From positions 62,001 through 126,000 of the forward strand of contig NZ_JAKVIP010000014.1 of the NCBI RefSeq assembly GCF_022601875.1: a DNA stretch of 64,000 nt, written 5' to 3'. The stretch comes from Chryseobacterium sp. SSA4.19 (GTDB lineage Bacteria; Bacteroidota; Bacteroidia; Flavobacteriales; Weeksellaceae). Under the pieces are notes generated by a model. The model had not been told where the DNA came from. It was given only the letters and a program-made list of their open reading frames with translations, and searched no databases. Below are positions 23,195 through 32,382 of the stretch, in pieces. The translations under genes and the position numbers were made by a program. Every line of letters begins with the position of its first letter. Positions within the stretch are counted from its first letter, which is position 1.

Positions 23195-24121
23195 TTATTT
23201 TTGAGCGGATTCTTCAGCCTCTTCCATCAGTTTTATATAGTTGGCATAGCGTGAATGCTGAATCTCACCTGTCTCCAAGGCATCCAGGACAGCGCATTTA
23301 GGTTCATTGATATGCATGCAGTTATGAAACTTACACTCTTCCCGCTTGTTAAAAATTTCAGGAAAATAATGCTGTACTTCTTCTTTTTCAATATCAATCA
23401 TGGCAAATTCACGGACGCCGGGCGTATCGATCACATTGCCGCCGAAATCCCAGAAATGCATCTGTGCAAAAGTGGTGGTATGCTTTCCTTTTAAATGGGT
23501 ATCAGAAATTTCAGAAGTTTTAAGATTCAATCCGGGCTGTAATGCATTGACCAAGGTAGATTTTCCACACCCCGAATGCCCGAAAAATACGGACGTTTTA
23601 TCTTTAACAATGTCCTGCAGCTTTTCGAGGTTTAATCTGGAATAGGAAGAAATCTCCAGAGAATCATATCCTATCTGCTCGTAAAGAAATTCTATATCTT
23701 TTACAATTTCAATTTCTTCCTCATGCAGCACATCGATTTTATTGAACAGAATAAGAGGCTTAATATTGTACGCTTCACAACACGCAAGAAAACGGTCTAA
23801 AAAGCCAAGTGAAGTTTCAGGATGCTTCAGAGTAAAGATAAAGCATGCCAGATCAATATTGGATGCAATGATGTGGGCCTCTTTGGAAAGGTTTACCGAT
23901 TTTCTGATCAAGTAATTTCTTCGCGGTTCAATTTTTGTGATCCACGCAATATCATCCTGTTCGAGCTGGAATTCTACAAAGTCACCTACAGCAAGCGGAT
24001 TGGTGAGTCTGGTTTTAATCAGTTTGAATTTTCCGCGGATTCTCGCTTCAAAAACTCTTTCAGATTCTGAATCTAAAATCTGATACCAGCTTCCTGTGGA
24101 TTTAATGACTTTTCCTTTCAT
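23195..24121 (-). CDS. rsgA: Ribosome small subunit-dependent GTPase A (RsgA)
   Basis: Ribosome-assembly GTPase of 308 residues that acts on late 30S particles. Domain order is OB-fold N-terminus (residues 1-70), circularly permuted GTPase (NKID at about 125, GHSGCGKSTLVN near 184, DTPGVREF near 237), and C-terminal zinc module (CKFHNCMHINEPKCAV). The permuted order G4-G1-G3 is diagnostic. The upstream gap to 24213 is 91 bases, with the DAHP synthase gene on the same strand. Confidence 0.96.
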   Translation of the reverse strand: MKGKVIKSTGSWYQILDSESERVFEARIRGKFKLIKTRLTNPLAVGDFVEFQLEQDDIAWITKIEPRRNYLIRKSVNLSKEAHIIASNIDLACFIFTLKHPETSLGFLDRFLACCEAYNIKPLILFNKIDVLHEEEIEIVKDIEFLYEQIGYDSLEISSYSRLNLEKLQDIVKDKTSVFFGHSGCGKSTLVNALQPGLNLKTSEISDTHLKGKHTTTFAQMHFWDFGGNVIDTPGVREFAMIDIEKEEVQHYFPEIFNKREECKFHNCMHINEPKCAVLDALETGEIQHSRYANYIKLMEEAEESAQK

Positions 24122-24212
24122 ATATTAAGATCACACAAAGATAAGAAATTAGGGCTTAGAAAGGAAAGCAAAAATTTCTCCCTCAAGCCCTATATTTCAT
24201 TTTGATAACATC

Positions 24213-25292
24213 TTATCTGTCAATCATGATATTATTCTGAACTTCAATGGATTCTTCGTGAATGGCTTTAAAAAGTTTTTCGATAAATTCTTTGGACATT
24301 CCGGTCTCTACTGCCTTCTGCTCGGCATATTCACGGATCACTTTCCAGCGTTCCGGCTGAAAGATGGCAATATCATTTTCTTTTTTAAGCTTTCCAATTT
24401 TTTCTGAAATTTTCATTCTTTGAGAAAGAAGTTCAATCAGCTGGAAATCTAAATCAGAAATCAATGTCCGGTGTCTTCCCATATCTTTTTCAAAACCAGC
24501 TACATCAGTATTTCTGACTTTCAGGTTACTTATAAGCGTTGCTAAAACTTCCGGTGTGATCTGCTGGGCTGCATCACTCCATGCTTCATCAGGATTGCTG
24601 TGCGTTTCAATCATCGCCCCCTGATACCCGACATTCAGTGCTTCCTGAGTGACATCTGCCAGTCCTGTCCTATTTCCACAGATATGCGAAGGGTCAATCA
24701 GCATAGGAATATCCGGAAACTGACTCTTAAAATCCAATGCAATCTGCCAGTTAGGATTGTTTCTGTATTTTGTTTTCTGGTAGGTAGAAAATCCTCTGTG
24801 AATTACGCCGAGCTTCTTAATATCCTGCCCCAGCAGTCTTTCCAAAGCCCCGTTCCACAGAGCAAGATCCGGATTAACGGGATTTTTTACAAAAACAGGT
24901 TTGTCTGTTCCCTTCAGAGCCATGGCAATCTCCTGAATTGTAAAAGGATTTACGGTAGAACGGGCTCCGATCCAAAGAATATCCACATCCGCTTCAAGCG
25001 CTGCAAATACATGATGGGCATTGGCTACTTCCGTTGCTGTTTTAAAACCGTATTCTTCTTTTACTTTTTTTAACCAGTTCAAACCAATTACACCTACTCC
25101 CTCAAATCCGTTAGGTTTAGTACGGGGTTTCCAGATTCCGGCACGAAATACCGGCACTTCAGCATGCGTTTCTTTTATTCTTCTCGCTGTCTCAAGCATT
25201 TGAGACTCACTTTCCGCACTGCATGGGCCTGCAATCATCAGCGGCTGTGAAAATTCATTGAACCAGTTGCTTTTTAATTCTTTTAAATCCAT
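24213..25292 (-). CDS. Bifunctional DAHP synthase / chorismate mutase
   Basis: First enzyme of the shikimate pathway fused to a chorismate mutase. I chose the ATG at 25292 (359 residues) because the conserved N-terminus MDLKELKSNWFNEF starts there; the frame runs 25 codons further without conservation. Residues 1-260 are the KDO8P-type DAHP synthase (LMIAGPCSAES, RAGIWKPRTKPNGFEG, HRGFSTYQ, MLIDPSHICGNRTGLAD). Residues 265-345 are the AroQ helical mutase (DFQLIELLSQRMKISEKIGKLKKE). The fusion allows prephenate feedback on the first step, as known in related enzymes. It stands alone ahead of rsgA. Confidence 0.95.
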   Translation of the reverse strand: MDLKELKSNWFNEFSQPLMIAGPCSAESESQMLETARRIKETHAEVPVFRAGIWKPRTKPNGFEGVGVIGLNWLKKVKEEYGFKTATEVANAHHVFAALEADVDILWIGARSTVNPFTIQEIAMALKGTDKPVFVKNPVNPDLALWNGALERLLGQDIKKLGVIHRGFSTYQKTKYRNNPNWQIALDFKSQFPDIPMLIDPSHICGNRTGLADVTQEALNVGYQGAMIETHSNPDEAWSDAAQQITPEVLATLISNLKVRNTDVAGFEKDMGRHRTLISDLDFQLIELLSQRMKISEKIGKLKKENDIAIFQPERWKVIREYAEQKAVETGMSKEFIEKLFKAIHEESIEVQNNIMIDR

Positions 25293-25763
25293 TATTTTTT
25301 TTGTTTCTCGGGTTTGTGTTATATCCATAGCAGCGGCATTATAAAGCTTCTTTATAATTCTTTTCAAAAAATGCCGTTAAAATTATTATTAAGGAATCAG
25401 GAATCGGAAAATAATATCCCTGTATATTTTTTGGAAAGAAATTCAGTTAGCAATACCAATAATATAATTGATAATAGTTTCTGAAATTTCTAAAATAATA
25501 AGCAAAGCTAAAATATCCGCTTAAAGAATGAGCGGATTGAAAAAAAGACAAATATGGTTTTAATAAATTTCCCATTGCCGATGTCTGTTTCAGCTTTATT
25601 ATAGTGTTATAATTGTCAAAGAAATTAATCTTTGGAACAGTAAATTATCCGACAAATATATAAAATATTTTTAATAAAATAATTTTTTGAGATATTAAAA
25701 TACTGATACAAATAGGATTCTAAGAAAGAATTATATTTTCTTTTAGTTTAATTCAACAGATAA
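25293..25763. other. Intergenic region without recognised gene
   Basis: This 471-base gap lies between two minus-strand genes. It is AT-rich with stops in all frames, and holds the leader of the DAHP synthase gene. No Trp/Phe/Tyr-rich leader peptide, T-box or strong hairpin was seen. Confidence 0.5.
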
Positions 25764-27469
25764 CTAGGTTAAGTCAAATTTCATTAAATCATCAAGATCT
25801 TTCAGAAGCGGATTTTTTTCTGCGAATTTTTCGAAAATTTTCCTTTTGGTCATCACTTCTATTTTAAGGTTTTCCATGTCTCTTTTATAAAGTATTTCAA
25901 TAGAGAAATTATGGACCTTTGTTTTAAAATGATTAAAAAACTCCCTGCTTACCTTATCGAACTCCGCTTTGGCAGAATCAGATGGAAAAAGGATCATAAT
26001 CTGATTCTCACCCGACTTTATCATTTTGAAGGTCTTAACCGCGTTAAAAACGATGGTGTTTTTTTTCTGAAGCTGTTTAAGAAATATACTCCATTCGGTC
26101 TGGAGATCGGTCTCAGTAAAGTGACTTTGCGGAAGGTTTTCAGCTTTGACATGTTGAATTTCCTCTTTTTGAGGCTCGTCCTCCTTACTTAAAAAGGCAC
26201 TGATACTGAATCCTGATGTGATCCCCTGTTTCGAAATAGGTTTTGTTGTTGTTCTTTTTATTTCAGCTTCTGCAGGAGTATTAACGTTTGCAGAAGGCTT
26301 CTCCTGAATCGGTTCCGGCTTCTCTTCCAGAGGCTTTGCAACAACTTTTATTTCCCGCTTTTCATTAATTACCGGAGGTAATATTATGAACTTTTTTTTT
26401 TAGAGGTGTCTGACTGAGCAGACAGCGAGGCCAATTGCATCAATGCAATCTCAACGGTAAGCCTCGGATTTTTAGAATTTTTATAATTGATATCTGCATG
26501 GTTGCAGATTTCAATGGCATCGATTAACTGTTGGGCATTCCAATTCTGAGCCTGTTGTACAAATTTGGCTTTTGTCTGCTCCCCGACCTCAATCAAATCA
26601 ATAGTTGAAGGATTTTGGGCCATCATCAGATCCCTGAAATGATTCCCTAATCCTGCAATGAAAATATGGGCATCAAAGCCTTTTTTAACGATTTCATTAA
26701 ATGCAAAAAGCACATCCGGAATTTTATTTTCCTTTGCAAAATCAACAATTTTCAGATATTGATCGTAGTCCAGGATATTCAGGACCTCTGCTGCTTTTTC
26801 GAGTGTAATGTTTTTCTGAGAGAACGTTGAAAGCCTGTCGAAAATAGACAATGCATCCCTTAATGCACCATCTGCTTTCTGAGCGATTAAATACAGTGCA
26901 TCGTCCTCATAGCGGATCTGCTCTTTCTGAGCGATCGTTCTGAGGTGTCCCTGAATGCTTTCAATGGTAATTCTTTTAAAGTCGTAGATCTGGCAACGTG
27001 ACAAGATCGTAGGAATGATCTTATGCTTTTCAGTAGTTGCTAAGATAAAAATTGCATGGGCAGGCGGTTCTTCAAGCGTTTTAAGAAAGGCATTAAAAGC
27101 CGCGGAAGACAGCATGTGTACCTCGTCAATGATATACACTTTATAGGTTCCCACCTGAGGAGCAAAGCGTACCTGATCAATCAGTTCCCTGATGTCATCC
27201 ACAGAGTTGTTGGATGCCGCATCCAGCTCATAGATATTATAGGCAAATCCGTCTTCTGAGACCGATCCGTCTTTTTCATTGATCTTTCTGGCCAGGATTC
27301 TGGCGCATGTGGTTTTCCCTACCCCTCTGGGGCCGCAAAATAATAAGGCCTGAGCCAGCTGATTTTCCCCGATTGCATGTTCTAAAGTATCTGTAATATG
27401 CGATTGCCCGACAACAGTGTCAAACTCCTGTGGGCGATATTTTCTTGCAGATACGATGAAATTTTCCAT
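25764..27469 (-). CDS. dnaX: DNA polymerase III subunits gamma/tau, coding split by an A10 frameshift site
   Basis: Clamp-loader ATPase. The zero frame from 27469 gives 361 residues (gamma-like) with P-loop GPRGVGKTTCARI, Walker B region VYIIDEVHML, sensor ATTEKHKIIPTILSRCQ and the collar domain, and stops at 26384 right after SKKKSS. A -1 shift in the run of ten A's (26401-26392) joins a second open frame ending at 25764 without any stop, giving a 568-residue tau-like product whose C-terminus (NPLLKDLDDLMKFDLT) should contact the replicase. The zinc-finger cysteines of E. coli DnaX are absent, as in other Bacteroidetes. Real slippage or a sequencing error in the run are both possible. Confidence 0.9.
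26355..26401 (-). promoter_or_regulatory. Candidate programmed frameshift cassette in dnaX
   Basis: On the coding strand: A10 immediately followed by TTCATAAT then ATTACC-TCC-GGTAAT, a perfect six-pair stem with a three-base loop, extending through a bulge to TTCAT/ATGAA pairs. A slippery A run with a hairpin starting at once downstream is the arrangement that makes -1 shifts in E. coli dnaX. Confidence 0.6.
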
Positions 27470-27563
27470 TGGCCAAAAGTAAGAAATATAGTTCTAATCT
27501 GAAAATGAAAAGTTTTCAAATTATCCACAAACTTGTCATTGGTCAATGGGAAAATTTTTCGCT

Positions 27564-28193
27564 TTATTTTTCTTCATAAGCGAAATCAATAATTTCTTCA
27601 ATCGCTTTCTGAATTTCTTTTCTTCCTTCGTCAGTTTTCAGATCAATCCCGCAAAACTTGCTCGCATTATGTCCGGTATAAAGATTCAGATAATATGAAC
27701 CTGAAACAAGAAGCGCTGCTATAGCACGATATCTTGTAGATTTGTCTTTCAGATAAGGATCGATTATATTTGAAAAAAGGGTCTCTCCGATCGCTTCTCT
27801 CTCATCAGCAACTTTTTTTAGAATAGGCTTGCTCTCTGACAGTCCCCAAAGGATAATTTTCTGAAGCTCCTTATTTCTTTTTACATACTCAAACTGATTT
27901 AAGATGGCCATCTTTGACAATGCCTTACCTCCGTCTGAAATATCAACCTCAATATTACCATCGTTCATTTTACTCCAGTAATCCTGAGTTTTGATATATT
28001 CATCGATCAGTTTTTCGGTACTTCCGAAATATTCATAAATAAGTTTCTTGTCAAAGCCTGCCACAGCTGCTATTTTACTAACTTTCAAACCGGGATATCC
28101 TCTGGTTTTTAGAATTTTCCCTACCGCTGCAAGCAATTTCTGTTTTGTTTTTTCTTTATCCCTTATCGGTCCCTGTACAACTTTTCTAGGCAT
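27564..28193 (-). CDS. TetR/AcrR family transcriptional regulator
   Basis: A 209-residue repressor-type protein. The N-terminal HTH is clear: KQKLLAAVGKILKTRGYPGL, KVSKIAAVAGFDKKLIYEYFG near residues 15-65, while the C-terminal ligand domain is divergent and ends in Glu/Lys-rich helices. It starts six bases after the stop of the upstream alpha-oxoamine synthase gene on the same strand, so it probably controls, or is controlled with, that gene. Ligand unknown. Confidence 0.9.
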   Translation of the reverse strand: MPRKVVQGPIRDKEKTKQKLLAAVGKILKTRGYPGLKVSKIAAVAGFDKKLIYEYFGSTEKLIDEYIKTQDYWSKMNDGNIEVDISDGGKALSKMAILNQFEYVKRNKELQKIILWGLSESKPILKKVADEREAIGETLFSNIIDPYLKDKSTRYRAIAALLVSGSYYLNLYTGHNASKFCGIDLKTDEGRKEIQKAIEEIIDFAYEEK

Positions 28194-28199
28194 TATTTA

Positions 28200-29456
28200 T
28201 TATTTTTTCGCAATATGCAACTTTTTATTGATATCTTCAAATGCATTGAGTGTTTTATCAAGATGTGCCCTTTCATGAATTGCCGTAACACTCATTCTGA
28301 TACGTGCATTTTTTCTGGCTACTGCGGGGTAGATAATAGGATTTGCATAGATACCATACGCAAGCAACATTTTCCCTACATCACCTGTTATGTGAGGGTC
28401 TCCTATCTTTACAGGCACTACAGCGGAACAGCTTGTTCCTGTATCTAATCCCAGCTCGTCCAGTCCTTTTTTAAAATAGTTGATATTTTCCCAAAGTTTT
28501 GTACGCCATTGCGGTTCTTCGTCGATTAGGTCAATAGCCTTGATAATACCTGTTGCAGAACCTGGAGGAGTAGTCGCGGAAAAAATCTGCTGCCGTGACT
28601 GGAATCTTATAAATTCAGCCAGTTTTTCATTGGTAATCACATAGCCTCCAAGGTTACCGAATGTCTTGCTGAATGTACCTGTAATAATATCAATTTTATC
28701 AAGCAATCGCGGATCTTCAAGGGTTCCTCTACCATTCTGTCCTAAAATTCCTACGCCATGCACATCGTCTACCATTAAATAGGCATTATATTTTTTGACA
28801 AGCCTGTATATCTCTTCCACAGGCGAAACATCTCCATCCTGAGAATACACACCGTCAATAACCACCAGTTTTGTCCGGTACTGATTTTCAGAAGTTTTCA
28901 GAATATGTTCCAATGCATCGAGATTATTGTGAGGAAATGTTTTCCTGTTGGTTAGAATGCATCCCTCATGCACACTTGCATGAACAGACATATCCAAAAT
29001 AGCAAGATCTTCTTTCTGCAGTAAAATCTGTAATGTAGCACTATTGGCCGTATATCCTGTTGTAAATATCACTGTTTCTTCTTTTTTTCTGCCAAAAAAA
29101 GATGCTATTTTGTTTTCAAGATCATTATGATAGGAATAGTATCCGCCGATCAGTGGTGTTGCTGCGGTACCTGTTCCGAACTTCTCTATCCCTTCCATTG
29201 CTGCCTGCTTTACTTTAGGGTGTTGGGTAAATCCAAGATAATCACTTGTGACAAAACTTACGAATTCCCTGGTTGCGTTTTCTGTATTGACATTCATTAT
29301 CGAACTGCAGCCTGTATTATTTTGTAACCTGTACCGATGACCGTTTGATTTCATATATTCCAGAAAGTCATAATAAATATCTGCGCGCTTCATCATATCA
29401 AAGCCCGGAATATTCTCAAAATCTTTAAATGTTGCTGTTGAGAAATTAATTTTCAT
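28200..29456 (-). CDS. Alpha-oxoamine synthase family enzyme (serine palmitoyltransferase-like)
   Basis: PLP-dependent enzyme of 418 residues that condenses an amino acid with an acyl thioester, as in serine palmitoyltransferase, KBL and AONS. Motifs: FVTSDYLGFTQHPKV near residue 68, FTTGYTANSATLQ, DDVHGVGILGQNGRGTLED with the cofactor-binding Asp and His, and TGTFSKTFGNLGGYV carrying the PLP lysine. Residues around 70-100 resemble serine palmitoyltransferase more than AONS. It could start sphingolipid or sulfonolipid base synthesis, both known from Flavobacteria; this is inference. It shares an operon with the TetR gene. Confidence 0.88.
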   Translation of the reverse strand: MKINFSTATFKDFENIPGFDMMKRADIYYDFLEYMKSNGHRYRLQNNTGCSSIMNVNTENATREFVSFVTSDYLGFTQHPKVKQAAMEGIEKFGTGTAATPLIGGYYSYHNDLENKIASFFGRKKEETVIFTTGYTANSATLQILLQKEDLAILDMSVHASVHEGCILTNRKTFPHNNLDALEHILKTSENQYRTKLVVIDGVYSQDGDVSPVEEIYRLVKKYNAYLMVDDVHGVGILGQNGRGTLEDPRLLDKIDIITGTFSKTFGNLGGYVITNEKLAEFIRFQSRQQIFSATTPPGSATGIIKAIDLIDEEPQWRTKLWENINYFKKGLDELGLDTGTSCSAVVPVKIGDPHITGDVGKMLLAYGIYANPIIYPAVARKNARIRMSVTAIHERAHLDKTLNAFEDINKKLHIAKK

Positions 29457-29652
29457 CCTTGATTTGTTAGTTGTTAGTTATAACAAATATAGATTTAATT
29501 TTAAGACAAAACAGGATAATACCGTATTTTTCATATGATCTTTATGTAAAAAATCTTAAATAAGTTTCATATTCGCAACATAAAAAGCATAAATTAACTA
29601 ATAATTTAAAATTTCTATATCATAAAGTGTTGATTTATCAAGTATTATGAAA

Positions 29653-30414
29653 TTAATCATGTCTTGAAATAAACTTTCCATTCAAGGCTTCAACAGAATT
29701 TTTAACATTCAGCTTCTGGAGAATATTTTGACGGTGCCTGTTGATGGTATTAATACTTATGGAAAGCAGTTCTGCAATTTCCTTGCTGGTAAAGCCTTTT
29801 CCTACATAGTGTAGAACTTCCAATTCTCTTTGTGAGAGGACATGTTTATACTCAAATTTATCTTCTGCTACAACTTCACCTTTTACAGTATTGATAATCA
29901 GAAATTCAGATATCAATCCTTTAGAATGGCCCGCAGCTCTATCATACAGGCAGAGTGCAAATCTCAGTTTAAAAGCATATGGAGAATAGAAATAAAACAT
30001 GCGGTGGCGAATCCATTCATAGACATCGTTTTTGCCCAACAACCTCATTTTTGAAACCACACAGAAATCTGAACGTTTTTCGTTGCCTGTATCTTCCAAT
30101 AACTTAAAAAACCTCATTTCATGTATGTATTTTTTCATTCTGTCATCCGGGTGAATTCTTTTCAGGATTTCTTCTTCCCATATAGAATCGATTACAGTAG
30201 GATTTTCCGGAAAGCTCAATCCCAGTTCACTCGCTGTCCTTGACGAAAAAACATAACTTTTATTCAGGCGCATATCACTTAAAACCGCTATCAAATTTTC
30301 TGTCTGTGCATATACCGAAGCAATATTTTTATAGATTTCAGGATCCATAAGACAGGCTTTATCAGCTTCTTTACTTTTCAGGAGGATTTTATTCAGTGTT
30401 TCTAGAATGTTCAT
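29653..30414 (-). CDS. LuxR-type transcriptional regulator with unassigned sensor domain
   Basis: A 253-residue soluble protein with a C-terminal LuxR/FixJ-type HTH (LSQRELEVLHYVGKGFTSKEIAELL, then INTINRHRQNILQKLNVKNSVEAL) near residues 188-245. The first 180 residues form a domain I do not recognise; KMRLLGKNDVYEWIRHRMFY and a PAS-like pattern suggest a sensory role. Divergent from the DUF1349 gene at 30513, with which it shares a promoter gap. A 29457-29652 gap on the other side is non-coding. Confidence 0.85.
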   Translation of the reverse strand: MNILETLNKILLKSKEADKACLMDPEIYKNIASVYAQTENLIAVLSDMRLNKSYVFSSRTASELGLSFPENPTVIDSIWEEEILKRIHPDDRMKKYIHEMRFFKLLEDTGNEKRSDFCVVSKMRLLGKNDVYEWIRHRMFYFYSPYAFKLRFALCLYDRAAGHSKGLISEFLIINTVKGEVVAEDKFEYKHVLSQRELEVLHYVGKGFTSKEIAELLSISINTINRHRQNILQKLNVKNSVEALNGKFISRHD

Positions 30415-30433
30415 AAAATGGTTATTTATCAGT

Positions 30434-30466
30434 ATTGGACAAAGCTTCTATTTAGTTATACATTTG
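30434..30466 (+). promoter_or_regulatory. Bacteroidetes promoter for the DUF1349 gene
   Basis: ATTG (30434-30437), a 21-base spacer, and TACATTTG (30459-30466), which matches TAnnTTTG. The predicted start is near 30472, about 40 bases before the ATG. Confidence 0.5.
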
Positions 30467-30512
30467 CTAAAATAACAATAATTACACACCGTGTATTTAC
30501 AAGGGAAGAATA

Positions 30513-31160
30513 ATGAAAAGAATATTTTTAAGTTTTTGCACACTTTGCATCATCACTAAAAGCATGGCACAGACATTGGAAAAAATGACATGGTTCAATG
30601 AACCGGAAAAATGGGAGATTAAAAACAACAGTCTAACTATGTCTGTAACCCCACAGAGTGATTACTGGAGAATTTCGCATTACGGATTTACAGTAGATGA
30701 TGCCCCTTTCCTATACACGACCTATGGCGGAGAATTTGAAGCGAAAGTAAAAATTACCGGAAATTATAAAGCAAGATTCGATCAGATGGGCCTGATGCTG
30801 AGAATAGATAAGGAAAATTATATAAAAGCAGGAGTTGAATTTGTAGACGGTAAATATAATTTAAGCACAGTCGTGACACATACAACCAGTGACTGGAGCG
30901 TAATCACTCTTGATAAAACACCTTCTGCAGTATGGATAAAAGCTGTAAGAAGGCTTGATGCGGTCGAAATATTTTATTCTTTTGATGATAAAAACTACAT
31001 TTTGATGCGTAATGCTTATCTTCAAGATAACTCTCCTGTTATGGTTGGTCTTATGGCTGCCTGCCCGGACGGAAACGGATTCCAGGCAATATTTGAACAT
31101 TTCAAAGTAAAACACCTCCCTGACCAACGCCGGTTAAAATGGCTTGAAAATAATAAATAA
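30513..31160 (+). CDS. Exported DUF1349 domain protein
   Basis: A 215-residue secreted or periplasmic protein with a short signal peptide (MKRIFLSFCTLCIITKSMA). The mature chain is a beta-sandwich of the DUF1349/YesU-like concanavalin-like family (WFNEPEKWEIKNNSLTMSV, LMLRIDKENYIKAGVEF, SPVMVGLMAACPDGNGFQAIF). These bind or act on carbohydrates in some cases. It is divergent from the LuxR-type regulator, which may control it, and ends at a clear terminator. Natural ligand is unknown. Confidence 0.85.
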   Translation: MKRIFLSFCTLCIITKSMAQTLEKMTWFNEPEKWEIKNNSLTMSVTPQSDYWRISHYGFTVDDAPFLYTTYGGEFEAKVKITGNYKARFDQMGLMLRIDKENYIKAGVEFVDGKYNLSTVVTHTTSDWSVITLDKTPSAVWIKAVRRLDAVEIFYSFDDKNYILMRNAYLQDNSPVMVGLMAACPDGNGFQAIFEHFKVKHLPDQRRLKWLENNK

Positions 31161-31192
31161 CCTAATAAGACTACTCACAGATCATGATTTTT

Positions 31193-31219
31193 GCCTCACG
31201 GAAAGTGAGGCTTTTTTTT
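31193..31219 (+). terminator. Intrinsic terminator after the DUF1349 gene
   Basis: GCCTCAC (31193-31199), loop GGAAA, GTGAGGC (31205-31211), then eight T's. Confidence 0.92.
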
Positions 31220-31659
31220 GGCTAAATTATGACACCAAAATTTATTATAAATAAATTCATAATGTATAGCTAAACAATTATATATATTTAATAAATATAA
31301 TTATATCCAGCAAGATTAATCTGAAATAGTGGATACCACAAAAATATCGTAAATATAATTTAAGGTATTGAAATAATATTACATTTTTATATCACTTTAA
31401 TACATATATTTTATTATTTTTAAAATTATTTATTTTTTGGTTAGATATTTGAATGACTTAATTTAATGTAAAAAAGAATACGCCTCGGACGCTTACACAA
31501 TCATCTAAATAGATATATCATGTTAACACACTTTATTTCTCCACAAGACTGTATTATTAAGATAGTGCAAAAGTCTTTCTCTATACCCGTCAATTGATCT
31601 GTAATAACTACAATGAAGTGTCTTGAACAATTTCTAAATTTTATAAACTTTTACCGATC
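31220..31659. other. AT-rich intergenic region; possible 25-codon ORF at 31520-31597
   Basis: No gene of normal size is present. An ATG at 31520 opens 25 codons (MLTHFISPQDCIIKIVQKSF and five more residues, stop at 31595-31597) before the 31660 gene. Amino acid use is plausible, but there is no other support, so I leave it as a weak possibility. The first part is nearly pure A/T with no hairpin. Confidence 0.3.
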
Positions 31660-31989
31660 ATGATTTTTGAAGATGAACATTCTGTTTTACAGGATAGCCA
31701 CAACCTTTCGTTTGTTAAAAACGTTATTAACTTTCACGGAGACAAATCTTTTATCCTTAATTCTTTACAAAAAATAAAGAACAATACACTATGTAAGATA
31801 AAAAGAAAAACAATTAATAAACTTATTAAAGATTATACCCGGCATCTGAATTATATTGAAAATGAAGATGTCAATTCAAAGCCTGTCAATTATGATCTTT
31901 CACCCATATATGCCAGACAGTCGTACAACAAAGTTGTAAAGGAAAATGAATACCTCCAGAAGGTTATGACTTTTTTAATGAATCAATAG
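31660..31989 (+). CDS. Small hypothetical protein
   Basis: A 109-residue, Lys/Asn-rich soluble protein with no signal peptide or membrane segment. It is predicted to be helical (FILNSLQKIKNNTLCKIKRK, INKLIKDYTRHLNYIE). I recognise no family; it may be lineage-specific. The base composition is as AT-rich as its surroundings. It has a terminator at 31998 and is flanked by unusually long non-coding gaps, which suggests a separately regulated gene. The ATG at 31660 follows a stop-rich leader; no other in-frame start fits. Confidence 0.7.
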   Translation: MIFEDEHSVLQDSHNLSFVKNVINFHGDKSFILNSLQKIKNNTLCKIKRKTINKLIKDYTRHLNYIENEDVNSKPVNYDLSPIYARQSYNKVVKENEYLQKVMTFLMNQ

Positions 31990-31997
31990 CTTTTCTT

Positions 31998-32024
31998 TAT
32001 TCCGGAGTGTTGCTCCGGAATATT
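31998..32024 (+). terminator. Terminator after the 31660 gene
   Basis: TATTCCGGAG (31998-32007) pairs perfectly with CTCCGGAATA (32013-32022), loop of five bases, followed by TTTG. Confidence 0.75.
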
Positions 32025-32382
32025 TGTTTGTTGATATGATCGATTGATTGCCTTTATCATTTAAAACCAATTAAAATCTTATTTTAGACTATCCTTATTT
32101 TCATTTATTAGTAATAAGGACATTTAAATCACTAAAAATTGACTATCGATTTTAAAAGTTAAATTCACCAGTACCACACGAATACCACATATTTAATTTA
32201 TTATATTTAACCTAACACTAAAATACCATAATTAAATACTGAATGTCAGCGATTTAACTGTATTTCTCATTAATTATAAACAAATATTAAAATATTATTC
32301 ATTCCATAAGGCATAGTATTTGTAATTAAACCAATACTATATATTCACCTATATACAGTAGTAACTTAACACACAAAATATT
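32025..32382. other. AT-rich intergenic region, nothing recognised
   Basis: A 358-base gap with stops in all frames. TAGTATTTG near 32310 is close to but not an exact -7 element. It may hold the promoter of the 32383 gene. Confidence 0.4.

Noticed and set aside
24600..25073. Plus-strand frame of 157 codons opposite the DAHP synthase gene
   Set aside because: Antisense to a fully matched enzyme; composition is Cys/Arg-rich and atypical for this genome.
24213..25367. Longer DAHP synthase start at 25367
   Set aside because: The first 25 residues are not typical of the family; the ATG at 25292 gives the conserved N-terminus.
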